Source: Deltaproteobacteria bacterium
GTDB lineage: Bacteria > Desulfobacterota > DSM-4660 > Desulfatiglandales > HGW-15
Assembly (NCBI GenBank): GCA_019308985.1
Contig: JAFDHB010000051.1
Location: 1 to 20,137, forward strand
Reading direction: 5' to 3'
DNA: 20,137 bases
Positions 1-7,122 of the stretch are shown here, one piece after another; the stretch's first letter is position 1; the number at the start of each line of letters is the position of its first letter. Under the pieces are notes generated by a model that saw only the letters and a list, made by a program, of their open reading frames with translations, searched no databases and was not told where the DNA came from. A program made the position numbers and the translations under genes.

Positions 1-16
1 AAGCTTCAAGTTCAAG

Positions 17-116
17 GCGCGCGAATCTCGTGTGATGAGGCGTACTTAGCGTACGCCGCAATCACAACGAGATGAAGCGCAACGCAGAAATTGGACTTTT
101 TACGAAGCCATCAAAA
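17..116. repeat. Structured palindromic intergenic element
   Basis: A long imperfect inverted repeat fills the space before the first gene. The inner arms GGCGTAC (39-45) and GTACGCC (51-57) pair perfectly around a 5-base loop. Outside them ATCTCGTGTGAT (25-36) pairs with ATCACAACGAGAT (61-73) with one bulged base, and GCGC (17-20 and 77-80) can close the stem. A tail follows at 91-113 (TTGGACTTTTTACGAAG, then CCATCA), and a related 23-base tail recurs at 18594-18616 with 20 matches. From memory, similar elements precede genes in many Desulfobacterota genomes; the function is unknown to me. The element runs almost to the start of the first gene. Confidence 0.6.
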
Positions 117-127
117 TTGAATTGCAA

Positions 128-1084
128 ATGAAAGACTTTAAACCCATATCCTTGGAAAACGTCAGGTCCTACCCTTTGAGGGACAGGAAGAGCAAAGTAA
201 GGGTTGATGATATGGGGAGGCCCTGGGCGCCGGGAGGCCGTCTGCAAGAATGGCTCGACTCTCTCCCCGACATCCTCGCGGCCAGGGATTTCAAACGTGT
301 TGTGGACAGGATCATACGTGCCGCAAGTTCAGGTCGGATGATTATCCTCGGAATGGGGGCACATCCGATAAAAGTTGGATTGAGCCCGCTGATAATCGAC
401 CTTATGGACAGAGGGGTTATCAACGCCATTGCCATGAACGGCGCAGGAATAATCCATGATGCGGAATTGGCAATGGTGGGGCACACCTCTGAAGACGTAG
501 CAGAGCAGCTCCAGGGTGGAAAGTTCGGGATGGCCGAAGAGACGGGCAAGCTGTTAAATCAAGCAATCACCCGAGGTGCTCGCAGGAACCGGGGAATAGG
601 TGCCGCAGTGGGGGCCATGCTTGTGAAGGAAAATTTTCCTTACAATCATCTTAGCTTACTGGCCAGCGCCTTTAGGAGAGAAATTCCGGTGACGGTGCAC
701 GTGGCCCTGGGAACAGACATAATCCACATGCACCCTTCGGTTGACGGCGCCTCCATCGGAAAGGCCTCCCACCTGGACTTCCGTATCTTTGCCGGACTCG
801 CGGCTCGGCTTGAAGGAGGGGTTTACATAAATCTCGGCTCGGCGGTAATCCTGCCGGAAGTGTTTTTGAAGGCCCTTACCCTTGTGAGAAACCTGGGGCA
901 TAACGTAAAGACATTCACCACCGTAAATATGGACTTTATCCGACAATATCGTCCTATGACCAATGTCCTGGATCGTCCCACCCTGGGGGGCGGTGAAGGA
1001 TATATGCTCCTGGGACACCACGAGATCATGTTTCCCTTGCTTGCAGCAGCCATAATCGAGGGTCTGGAGTCTAGAAAAATATGA
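128..1084 (+). CDS. Deoxyhypusine-synthase-like protein
   Basis: A protein of 318 residues with the fold signature of the deoxyhypusine synthase (DHS) family. Visible blocks are IILGMGAHPIKVGLSP (residues about 72-87), MNGAGIIHDAELA (about 103-115, compare the TTAGG..ED block of DHS), IPVTVHVALGTDIIHMHP (about 186-203), GGVYINLGSAVILPEVFL (about 230-247) and EIMFPLLAAAIIE (about 299-311). In true DHS the GGG-V-K-HH block carries the lysine that forms the enzyme-substrate intermediate. The matching position here reads GSAVILPE, without that lysine, so eIF5A modification is unlikely and the substrate is unknown. ATG 128 is chosen; an in-frame TTG at 122 is possible and neither has a clear Shine-Dalgarno. 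It begins a same-strand run that continues into fmdB, ispF, cysS and uvrB. Family placement is by recalled motifs. Confidence 0.75.
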   Translation: MKDFKPISLENVRSYPLRDRKSKVRVDDMGRPWAPGGRLQEWLDSLPDILAARDFKRVVDRIIRAASSGRMIILGMGAHPIKVGLSPLIIDLMDRGVINAIAMNGAGIIHDAELAMVGHTSEDVAEQLQGGKFGMAEETGKLLNQAITRGARRNRGIGAAVGAMLVKENFPYNHLSLLASAFRREIPVTVHVALGTDIIHMHPSVDGASIGKASHLDFRIFAGLAARLEGGVYINLGSAVILPEVFLKALTLVRNLGHNVKTFTTVNMDFIRQYRPMTNVLDRPTLGGGEGYMLLGHHEIMFPLLAAAIIEGLESRKI

Positions 1085-1102
1085 TGGAGGGAGAAAGAAG
1101 AT

Positions 1103-1321
1103 ATGCCCATTCATGAATACAGGTGCAAAAAATGCAGGAACGAATTTGAATGCCTCGTCTTAGGCAGCGAGGAAGCAATATCCTGTCCCGAGTGTAACGG
1201 CAAGAGGGTGGAACGCTTGATGTCCGCGTGCAGCTTCAAGAGCAGTGGGAGTTTTACGCCGTCTTCGGGCTCCTCAAGTTGCAGCTCCTGCTCCAGCACC
1301 AACTGCAGTAGTTGCCACTGA
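1103..1321 (+). CDS. FmdB-family zinc ribbon protein
   Basis: A 72-residue protein starting MPIHEYRCKKC, the typical opening of the FmdB family of putative regulatory zinc ribbons. Two CxxC pairs (C8-xx-C11 and C28-xx-C31) would bind one zinc ion. The C-terminal part (about residues 45-72) is almost entirely Ser, Cys and His, including SCSSCSSTNCSSCH, which may bind metal. Such tails occur in this family, but the role is not established. FmdB proteins are often called transcriptional regulators of formamidase genes, though most members have no tested function. The gene lies 18 bases after the DHS-like gene and 27 before ispF, so it is probably cotranscribed. A purine-rich GGAGGGAGAAAGAAG precedes the ATG. 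Confidence 0.85.
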   Translation: MPIHEYRCKKCRNEFECLVLGSEEAISCPECNGKRVERLMSACSFKSSGSFTPSSGSSSCSSCSSTNCSSCH

Positions 1322-1348
1322 GAAACGCGTGCCCGGTAACCGGTGGAT

Positions 1349-1843
1349 ATGACAGGATTTCGCATAGGCTTCGGTTACGATGCCCACAGGTTCATCGAGG
1401 GGCGCGCTCTGGTAATAGGTGGAACCCCCATTCCCCACGATTTGGGCCTGGAAGGGCATTCGGACGCGGATGTCCTAATCCATGCCATCATTGACGCCCT
1501 CCTTGGAGCCATTTCCAGGGGAGATATCGGCGTTCATTTCCCTGACAGTGATCCCGCTTATAAGGGCATCAAGAGCACGGACCTGCTGGAAAGGGTGGTT
1601 CAATGGGTCCGGGAAGATGGCTACAGGGTCCAAAACATTGATGCAACGATTGTGGCTGAAAGGCCCCGTCTTGCCCCTTACATAAAGAGCATGAAGGAAA
1701 CACTTTCAACGATCCTGGGTGTCAATGATGGCCTGGTCAGCATAAAGGCCACCACGAGCGAGGGCATGGGCTTTTGCGGCAGGGGAGAGGGTATGGCCGC
1801 ATATGCTGTCGCCTGCCTGTCCAAGGCAGAAACCGGCGAGTAA
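1349..1843 (+). CDS. ispF: 2-C-methyl-D-erythritol 2,4-cyclodiphosphate synthase
   Basis: IspF makes the cyclic diphosphate intermediate of the non-mevalonate (MEP) isoprenoid pathway from CDP-methylerythritol 2-phosphate, releasing CMP, in the cytosol. The 164-residue sequence has the whole family signature: RIGFGYDAHRF with the D-x-H zinc ligands near the N terminus, GHSDADVLIHAIIDALLGA with the third zinc-binding histidine, GDIGVHFPDSDPAYKGIKS, and the C-terminal substrate loop TTSEGMGFCGRGEGMAAYAV. Length is normal for the family (about 157-165). A GTG at 1343 in the same frame would add two residues; neither start has a good Shine-Dalgarno. It sits between fmdB and cysS in the same orientation, 32 bases before cysS. 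No fused IspD domain is present. Confidence 0.95.
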   Translation: MTGFRIGFGYDAHRFIEGRALVIGGTPIPHDLGLEGHSDADVLIHAIIDALLGAISRGDIGVHFPDSDPAYKGIKSTDLLERVVQWVREDGYRVQNIDATIVAERPRLAPYIKSMKETLSTILGVNDGLVSIKATTSEGMGFCGRGEGMAAYAVACLSKAETGE

Positions 1844-1875
1844 CGGAGAATCATGGTCTTAAGGTTGCTGGCGCG

Positions 1876-3336
1876 ATGGGTATAAGATTTTACAATACTG
1901 CTTCTCGGAAAAAAGAGGATTTTATCCCCCTTCGGGACGGGAAGGTCGGAATGTACGTATGCGGTGTGACGGTCTATGATCTTTGCCATATAGGTCACGC
2001 CCGCTCTGCCATAGTCTTTGACGTGCTGGTGCGATACCTCAGGGCACGTGGCTTTGATGTGACCTACGTGAGGAACTTCACCGACGTGGACGACAAGATC
2101 ATCCAGAGGGCAAGGGAGCTCGGAAAGGACCCAAAGGAGCTTGCAGAAGAATACATAAAGGCCTTTTACGAGGACATGGGCAGGCTCGGGGTCATGAATG
2201 CTGACAAGGAACCCCGTGCGACCGAACATATCCGGGGCATGATCGAAATGATCAAGACCCTTATAGACAAGGAATATGCCTATGTCGAAGGGGGTGACGT
2301 ATACTATTCGGTAGAGAAATTCCAGGACTATGGCAGGCTGTCCGGAAGGCGCCTCCAAGATATGAAGGCAGGCAGCAGGATCGCCGTGGACGGAAGGAAG
2401 AGACACCCCATGGACTTTGCCCTGTGGAAGGCAGCCAAGCCAGGGGAGCCCCGGTGGTCCAGCCCCTGGGGACCCGGCAGGCCGGGCTGGCACATGGAAT
2501 GTTCCGTAATGAGCAACTGCTTCCTCGGTCCTAGCTTTGACATACACGGCGGAGGACAGGACCTCCTCTTCCCCCATCACGAGAACGAAAGGGCCCAGTC
2601 CATAGCGGCCAACGGGGGAGAGTTTGCCAGGTACTGGATCCATAACGGCTTTGTGACAGTGGAGTCTGAGAAGATGTCCAAATCCCTTGGCAATTTCTTG
2701 ACGGTAAGGGATGCCCTTGAAATTTATCATCCGGAGGTATTGCGCCTCTTTCTCCTCTCCAAGCATTACAGGAGCCCCATTGACTTCTCCAGGGAGCATG
2801 TCCTTGACCTACAGTCCGGGCTGGTTCGGATCTACCGGACGATCCAGAGGATAGAAAAAACCATCGGCCTCAGGTTCAAGCCCACCCACACTCCTTTGCC
2901 CGGCTTGCTCCAGGGTAATCGTCTTCCGGCCCTGCTCCAAGATTTTGTAAAGGCCATGGATGATGACCTGAATACCGCGGAAGCCATTGGCCTCATCTTC
3001 GACAAGGTGAAGGAATTGAACAGGCTTATGGACCATCAAGACGGTGAGATGGATCAGGCAATAGCCAAAGGGCTCGGAGAGGACCTGGAGCAAGTTTCTA
3101 TAGTGGCCGGCATCCTCGGTATTCTTGCCAGGGATCCCGAGGTCTTTTTCAAGGAGTTATCAGGACAGAGGGAAGACATTGACCTCCAGCTCATCGAAAA
3201 ACTGGTAGAAGATAGGGCCCAAGCCAGGGTGAGAAAGGACTGGGCCAGGGCCGATGAAATCCGCGACCGTCTTCGCAAGATGGGTGTAATCCTGGAAGAC
3301 GGCCCTGGGGGAACCACCTGGAGACTTGATGTTTAA
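1876..3336 (+). CDS. cysS: Cysteinyl-tRNA synthetase
   Basis: A class I aminoacyl-tRNA synthetase that charges tRNA-Cys with cysteine. From ATG 1876 it is 486 residues, normal for the family. Landmarks are the N-terminal [10 protein letters not shown] with zinc ligand C29, the HIGH motif at residues 38-41, a second zinc region [10 protein letters not shown] (C209), the PHHENE block (233-238) with the histidine and glutamate ligands, and KMSKS at 266-270. The helical C-terminal tRNA-binding part follows. The reading frame is open for 34 codons further upstream, but these overlap the 3' end of ispF in another frame and lack family similarity, so 1876 is preferred. The stop codon overlaps the uvrB start by 8 bases, which suggests coupled translation. 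Confidence 0.97.
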   Translation: MGIRFYNTASRKKEDFIPLRDGKVGMYVCGVTVYDLCHIGHARSAIVFDVLVRYLRARGFDVTYVRNFTDVDDKIIQRARELGKDPKELAEEYIKAFYEDMGRLGVMNADKEPRATEHIRGMIEMIKTLIDKEYAYVEGGDVYYSVEKFQDYGRLSGRRLQDMKAGSRIAVDGRKRHPMDFALWKAAKPGEPRWSSPWGPGRPGWHMECSVMSNCFLGPSFDIHGGGQDLLFPHHENERAQSIAANGGEFARYWIHNGFVTVESEKMSKSLGNFLTVRDALEIYHPEVLRLFLLSKHYRSPIDFSREHVLDLQSGLVRIYRTIQRIEKTIGLRFKPTHTPLPGLLQGNRLPALLQDFVKAMDDDLNTAEAIGLIFDKVKELNRLMDHQDGEMDQAIAKGLGEDLEQVSIVAGILGILARDPEVFFKELSGQREDIDLQLIEKLVEDRAQARVRKDWARADEIRDRLRKMGVILEDGPGGTTWRLDV

Positions 3337-5335
3337 GCTAGTCTCAGACCTTGAACCCTGCGGTGATCAGCCCGGAGCCATCCAATCCCTCGTGGATGGT
3401 ATCAAGAGGGGATTGAAGCAGCTTGTGCTTCTCGGAGTTACGGGGTCGGGCAAGACCTTCACGATGGCCCACGTTATTGAAAGAGTGCAAGAACCGACTC
3501 TTATCATAGCCCCTAACAAGACATTGGCCGCGCAGCTCTACGGAGAGATCCGAAACCTGTTCCCCCATAACGCCGTGGAATACTTCGTGAGCTACTATGA
3601 CTATTACCAGCCCGAGGCTTATATCCCCCAAACAGACACCTACATCCAGAAGGATGCCCACATCAACGAGCAGATTGACAAGATGCGTCATTCAGCCACG
3701 CGCTCCCTCTTGGACCGGGAAGACGTGATCATAGTTGCAAGCGTATCTTGCATCTACGGGCTGGGCTCGCCCGAGGCCTACCATAATATGCTTCTCTACC
3801 TGGAAAAGGGACAGGAGTATTCCAGGGAGGATGCCCTCAAGAAACTGGTGGAGATTCATTACGAAAGGGGGGATTACGACTTCTCAAGGGGGCGCTTCAG
3901 GGCCAGGGGCGACGTCCTGGACATCTATCCCGTTCACGAGGAGGAGCGGGCGGTCCGCATAAATTTCTTTGGTGACTACATAGAATCCATCCAGGAAATA
4001 GACCCCTTGACGGGTAAGGCCATAAGAGAATTGAACCGTATCACCATATATCCGGCAACCCACTACGTGACCTCGGTGGAGATACGCGAACGGGCGATCC
4101 GCAATATCAGGGAGGAGCTCAAGGAAAGGGTGGAATATTTTCGCCGGAGAAACAAGTTCGTGGAGGCCCAGAGGATCGAAGAGCGGACCCTTTTTGACCT
4201 GGAGATGATGTTGGAACTGGGGTACTGCCACGGCATAGAAAACTACTCAAGACACTTGACCGGAAGGGCTCCGGGCGAACCACCCCCCACTCTCATTGAT
4301 TACTTCCCCAGAGACTTCCTAGTTATCATCGACGAAAGCCACATAACAATCCCCCAGCTGAACGGAATGTACAATGGAGACCGTTCAAGGAAACAGACCC
4401 TGGTGAACTACGGGTTTCGCCTCCCCTCCGCACTGGACAACCGGCCTCTCAAATTCGAGGAATTCGAGGAAAGGGTGAATCAGGTCATTTACGTATCCGC
4501 AACCCCCGGGCCTTACGAGCTGGAGAAATGTGAGCTGCTTGCTGAACAGATTATCAGACCCACAGGCCTCGCAGACCCCGAGATCATCGTTCGACCCGCA
4601 GCCAATCAGGTGGATGACCTCCTGGGATGGATCCGAGACAGGGTGGCGCGAAACGAGAGGGTGCTTGTAACAACCCTTACCAAAAGGCTCGCGGAAGACC
4701 TCACGGACTATTACTCTGATCTGGGGATCAAGGTGCGCTATCTCCACTCGGATATCAAGACCATAGAAAGGATGTCAATACTAAGGGATCTCAGGCTGGG
4801 AGTGTTCGATGTGCTTGTGGGGATCAACTTGCTGCGGGAGGGCCTCGACCTGCCCGAGGTATCCCTTGTCGCCATCCTGGACGCAGACAAGGAAGGATTC
4901 CTCCGATCGGAGAGATCCCTGATCCAGACCTGTGGCAGGGCCGCACGAAATGTCAACGGCACGGTCATCCTCTATGCCGATAACATAACGGAGTCCATGA
5001 GAAGGGCTATTCAGGAGAGCAACCGAAGACGCAAGATCCAACTGGAATATAACAGGGCCCATGGTATCACACCGGAGACTATCAAAAAGAATATCGAGAA
5101 TGTATTGGCATCGCCTTACGAGGCCGATTACGTGACCGTTTCCGCCATGGCCGAGGAAGAAATAGCCTATCTTCCGCCGGAAGTGATAGAAGAGAGGATC
5201 AAAGAACTGGAAGAGAAAATGAAGGAAGCCGCCGGCAAACTGGAGTTTGAAGAAGCGGCCTGTTACAGGGACCAGATAAAGACCTTGAAAAAGGTAGAGC
5301 TGGAGGTATGGGATCAGTCCACCTTGACCCTGTGA
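3329..5335 (+). CDS. uvrB: UvrABC nucleotide excision repair helicase subunit UvrB
   Basis: UvrB is the damage-verifying ATPase of bacterial nucleotide excision repair: UvrA loads it and it recruits UvrC. The 668-residue product is full length. It has the Walker A loop GVTGSGKT (36-43), the beta-hairpin region [19 protein letters not shown] that inserts between DNA strands, the helicase Walker B motif DESH (335-338), the motif V/VI region [15 protein letters not shown] and QTCGRAARN, and a C-terminal UVR coiled coil (about 624-660) that contacts UvrC. ATG 3329 lies inside the last codons of cysS (sequence ATGTTTAA, 8-base overlap); a TTG at 3326 is possible. The 3' end overlaps the opposing fdhD gene by 22 bases. 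No LexA-type operator was recognised; expression probably depends on the upstream operon. Confidence 0.98.
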   Translation: MFKLVSDLEPCGDQPGAIQSLVDGIKRGLKQLVLLGVTGSGKTFTMAHVIERVQEPTLIIAPNKTLAAQLYGEIRNLFPHNAVEYFVSYYDYYQPEAYIPQTDTYIQKDAHINEQIDKMRHSATRSLLDREDVIIVASVSCIYGLGSPEAYHNMLLYLEKGQEYSREDALKKLVEIHYERGDYDFSRGRFRARGDVLDIYPVHEEERAVRINFFGDYIESIQEIDPLTGKAIRELNRITIYPATHYVTSVEIRERAIRNIREELKERVEYFRRRNKFVEAQRIEERTLFDLEMMLELGYCHGIENYSRHLTGRAPGEPPPTLIDYFPRDFLVIIDESHITIPQLNGMYNGDRSRKQTLVNYGFRLPSALDNRPLKFEEFEERVNQVIYVSATPGPYELEKCELLAEQIIRPTGLADPEIIVRPAANQVDDLLGWIRDRVARNERVLVTTLTKRLAEDLTDYYSDLGIKVRYLHSDIKTIERMSILRDLRLGVFDVLVGINLLREGLDLPEVSLVAILDADKEGFLRSERSLIQTCGRAARNVNGTVILYADNITESMRRAIQESNRRRKIQLEYNRAHGITPETIKKNIENVLASPYEADYVTVSAMAEEEIAYLPPEVIEERIKELEEKMKEAAGKLEFEEAACYRDQIKTLKKVELEVWDQSTLTL

Positions 5336-6180
5336 CCATGGGTGTACACGTTCATGCGGCCGCCCCTCAGGTAGCCGATCAGCGTCAAGCCCCTGTCTTC
5401 TGCAAGGTGGACTGCCATGGAGGTGGGCGCTGAAATCGTTGCAATGACGGGTATCCCCACTCGAACGGCCTTCATTGCCATCTCGTAGCTCGCCCGTCCC
5501 GATGTGACGAGCATCATTTCCTCCAAAGGGACCTTTCGCAGAAGACAATACCCGATCACCTTGTCCACGGCATTATGCCTGCCTATATCTTCAGCCTGGC
5601 AGACCGCTCCACCATCCCCGTAGAAGAGGGCGGCGGAGTGAGTTCCGCCGACCTTGTGATGAACCCTTTGCATTTCTCGCATGGCCTTCCCCAGACGGAG
5701 CAAGACAGAGGAGTTCACAGAAAAATCACTGGAGAGGTAGGGCAATGAATCGCTGATGGCAGATACATCAGCGGCGCCGCATCCGGAACGGATCAGCCTC
5801 ACCATGTCATTTCCCTCAGGGGGGTTGAATCTTCCTTCTGAAACCCTCACCTCCACCCTGTTCCGGGATTCGGGCGCTTCCCCCTCATCTACCTCTTCTC
5901 CCGGTGCAAGATGCCCCGAGCCGCAGTGATGGATCAGTAAGATATCCCTTGCGCTCGTCACATATCCCTCGCTGATACAAAAGCCCGCCACGAGTTCCTT
6001 TTCCTGCCCAGGCATTCTCATCAAGACAGCGATTCTTTGCCCGTTGATCACTATCTCAAGTGGTTCCTCCACGAGCACAACGTCTTCGAGTTTCTGGACC
6101 TCACTCCTGCGAATCCTGTGGATCGGCCACGTGATATTGGGGCTGTATTCTTCTTCGAGATCAAACCTTCCGTCCAACAT
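5314..6180 (-). CDS. fdhD: Formate dehydrogenase accessory sulfurtransferase FdhD
   Basis: FdhD carries sulfur from a cysteine desulfurase to the molybdenum or tungsten bis-MGD cofactor of formate dehydrogenases. The 288-residue product shows the family blocks [11 protein letters not shown] near the N terminus, [44 protein letters not shown] and [19 protein letters not shown]. The cysteine loop reads RSGCGAAD (C134), where E. coli FdhD has two cysteines (C-x-x-C); only the first is kept here. ATG 6180 is preferred because AGGATAGGAG lies just upstream. ATG 6195 and TTG 6204 are alternatives. It is divergent from the molybdenum hydroxylase genes that start at 6664. No formate dehydrogenase is in the window, so its client must lie elsewhere. 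Confidence 0.93.
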   Translation of the reverse strand: MLDGRFDLEEEYSPNITWPIHRIRRSEVQKLEDVVLVEEPLEIVINGQRIAVLMRMPGQEKELVAGFCISEGYVTSARDILLIHHCGSGHLAPGEEVDEGEAPESRNRVEVRVSEGRFNPPEGNDMVRLIRSGCGAADVSAISDSLPYLSSDFSVNSSVLLRLGKAMREMQRVHHKVGGTHSAALFYGDGGAVCQAEDIGRHNAVDKVIGYCLLRKVPLEEMMLVTSGRASYEMAMKAVRVGIPVIATISAPTSMAVHLAEDRGLTLIGYLRGGRMNVYTHGHRVKVD

Positions 6181-6256
6181 ATCTCCTATCCTCATTTCGT
6201 ACAATCCATTTAAGAAAATCCTACTATAAAATGATCAGCGAGAACAAGATTTTTCC

Positions 6257-6285
6257 TTGACATGTCCTGTGGTTTGATATTATCT
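6257..6285 (+). promoter_or_regulatory. Candidate sigma-70 promoter before RNA/leader
   Basis: TTGACA at 6257-6262 is a perfect -35 box. An AT-rich stretch follows that can supply a -10 box: TATTAT at 6278-6283 (15-base spacer), TTATCT at 6280-6285 (17) or TATCTA at 6281-6286 (18). Transcription would start near 6290, about 110 bases before the terminator hairpin at 6400. It reads away from fdhD. Confidence 0.45.
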
Positions 6286-6289
6286 ATAG

Positions 6290-6440
6290 CGAATCAATAG
6301 CCATTTTTAGTCCCTCTAGCTGGTATTAAGGGGAACTTCCAACTTGTAGCTTACTCGTCAATCCCAAGGTAATGAGAAAAGATTTTGCCGTTAATGAAGA
6401 GGCCTCTTGAGGGTGAATTCTCCCTCCGAGGCCTTTTTTT
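6290..6440 (+). ncRNA. Candidate small RNA or attenuated leader
   Basis: A stretch of about 150 bases lies between a plausible promoter (6257-6285) and a strong rho-independent terminator (6400-6440), in a region with no convincing gene. It could be an independent small RNA or the 5' leader of the molybdenum hydroxylase operon starting at 6664, with the terminator acting as an attenuator. It does not resemble tmRNA, SRP RNA, RNase P RNA or a molybdenum-cofactor riboswitch that I can recognise. CCCTC at 6312-6316 could pair with GAGGG at 6409-6413 and compete with the terminator's inner stem, which would fit attenuation but is weak evidence. A 12-codon reading frame (6372-6410) ends inside the hairpin. 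Confidence 0.35.
6400..6440 (+). terminator. Strong rho-independent terminator
   Basis: AGGCCTC (6400-6406) pairs perfectly with GAGGCCT (6428-6434), and inside it GAGGG (6409-6413) pairs with CCCTC (6422-6426) around an 8-base loop. Seven thymines (6434-6440) follow. It works for + strand transcripts. It sits between divergent genes, so it must end an unannotated transcript or attenuate the downstream operon. Confidence 0.85.
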
Positions 6441-6663
6441 GTGCTTCTTATTAATCTACGTCTGCAAAATTCCTTTAAATAGATGTTCCCTGTTTTAGGG
6501 AATGAGCCGGTGCATATGATCCGTCGTCCAGGAAGGCTCTTCTCAAGGGACTTGGGGCTTTTCCTTTGCTCGATGCCTTGTCTGGCAGGGAAGAGAGTGC
6601 TGGTTTCGGTGCTTTTGACTTCAGGGTTGATTGTAAAGATCCAAATAAAGAAAGGAGGAAATC

Positions 6664-7122
6664 ATGGTTTCTCTTAGTGTCAATGGAAAGGTGTACAGGG
6701 TGGATGCCCCTGAGGATGTCCCCTTGCTGTGGGTCCTCAGGGATTACCTGAAACTACCAGGCTCCAAGTTCGCCTGCGGTATCGGCGAGTGCGGCTCGTG
6801 CACGGTGCACATCGACGGCAAGCCCGAGCGCTCGTGCGCTGTTACCGCAGGGGAAGTGGAAGGGCAGAAGATCACCACCATTGAAGGGCTCCCCGAGGAT
6901 CATCCCGTGAAGCGGGCCTGGATCGAGGAACAGGTGGTCCAGTGCGGCTTTTGCCAACCCGGCATTATCATGCAGGTTGCAGCCCTTCTCGCCGAATCTC
7001 CCAATCCTGACCCTGAAAAGATTATCGAGTCCATGGACGACGTGATCTGTCGGTGCGGCACCTACGTTCGTATCAAGCGGGGCATCAGGAGGGCTGTGCA
7101 GATCATGAGAAAGGAGGGGTGA
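6664..7122 (+). CDS. Molybdenum hydroxylase [2Fe-2S] small subunit (IorA/CoxS type)
   Basis: This 152-residue protein is the iron-sulfur subunit of a xanthine-dehydrogenase-family hydroxylase and passes electrons from the molybdenum site. The N-terminal plant-ferredoxin domain has C38, C43, C46 and C58 (CGIGECGSC then C). The C-terminal four-helix [2Fe-2S] domain has C94, C97, C129 and C131 (CGFC and CRC). All eight ligands are present. Size and pairing match IorA of isoquinoline 1-oxidoreductase and related aldehyde oxidoreductases, although the substrate cannot be read from sequence. The start has an excellent Shine-Dalgarno, AAAGGAGG, 5 bases before the ATG. Its stop overlaps the start of the large subunit (ATGA). 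No FAD subunit gene is adjacent. Confidence 0.93.
   Translation: MVSLSVNGKVYRVDAPEDVPLLWVLRDYLKLPGSKFACGIGECGSCTVHIDGKPERSCAVTAGEVEGQKITTIEGLPEDHPVKRAWIEEQVVQCGFCQPGIIMQVAALLAESPNPDPEKIIESMDDVICRCGTYVRIKRGIRRAVQIMRKEG

Noticed and set aside
1774..1875. N-terminal extension of cysS
   Set aside because: The extra 34 codons overlap ispF in another frame and the family's normal N terminus starts at ATG 1876.
6441..6663. Molybdenum-cofactor riboswitch before the hydroxylase operon
   Set aside because: Only a small hairpin (TTCCCT/AGGGAA, 6486-6502) is visible; the conserved Moco RNA core could not be recognised.
6483..6677. 64-codon + strand frame before the hydroxylase small subunit
   Set aside because: It overlaps the small-subunit start, has no Shine-Dalgarno and no family similarity.
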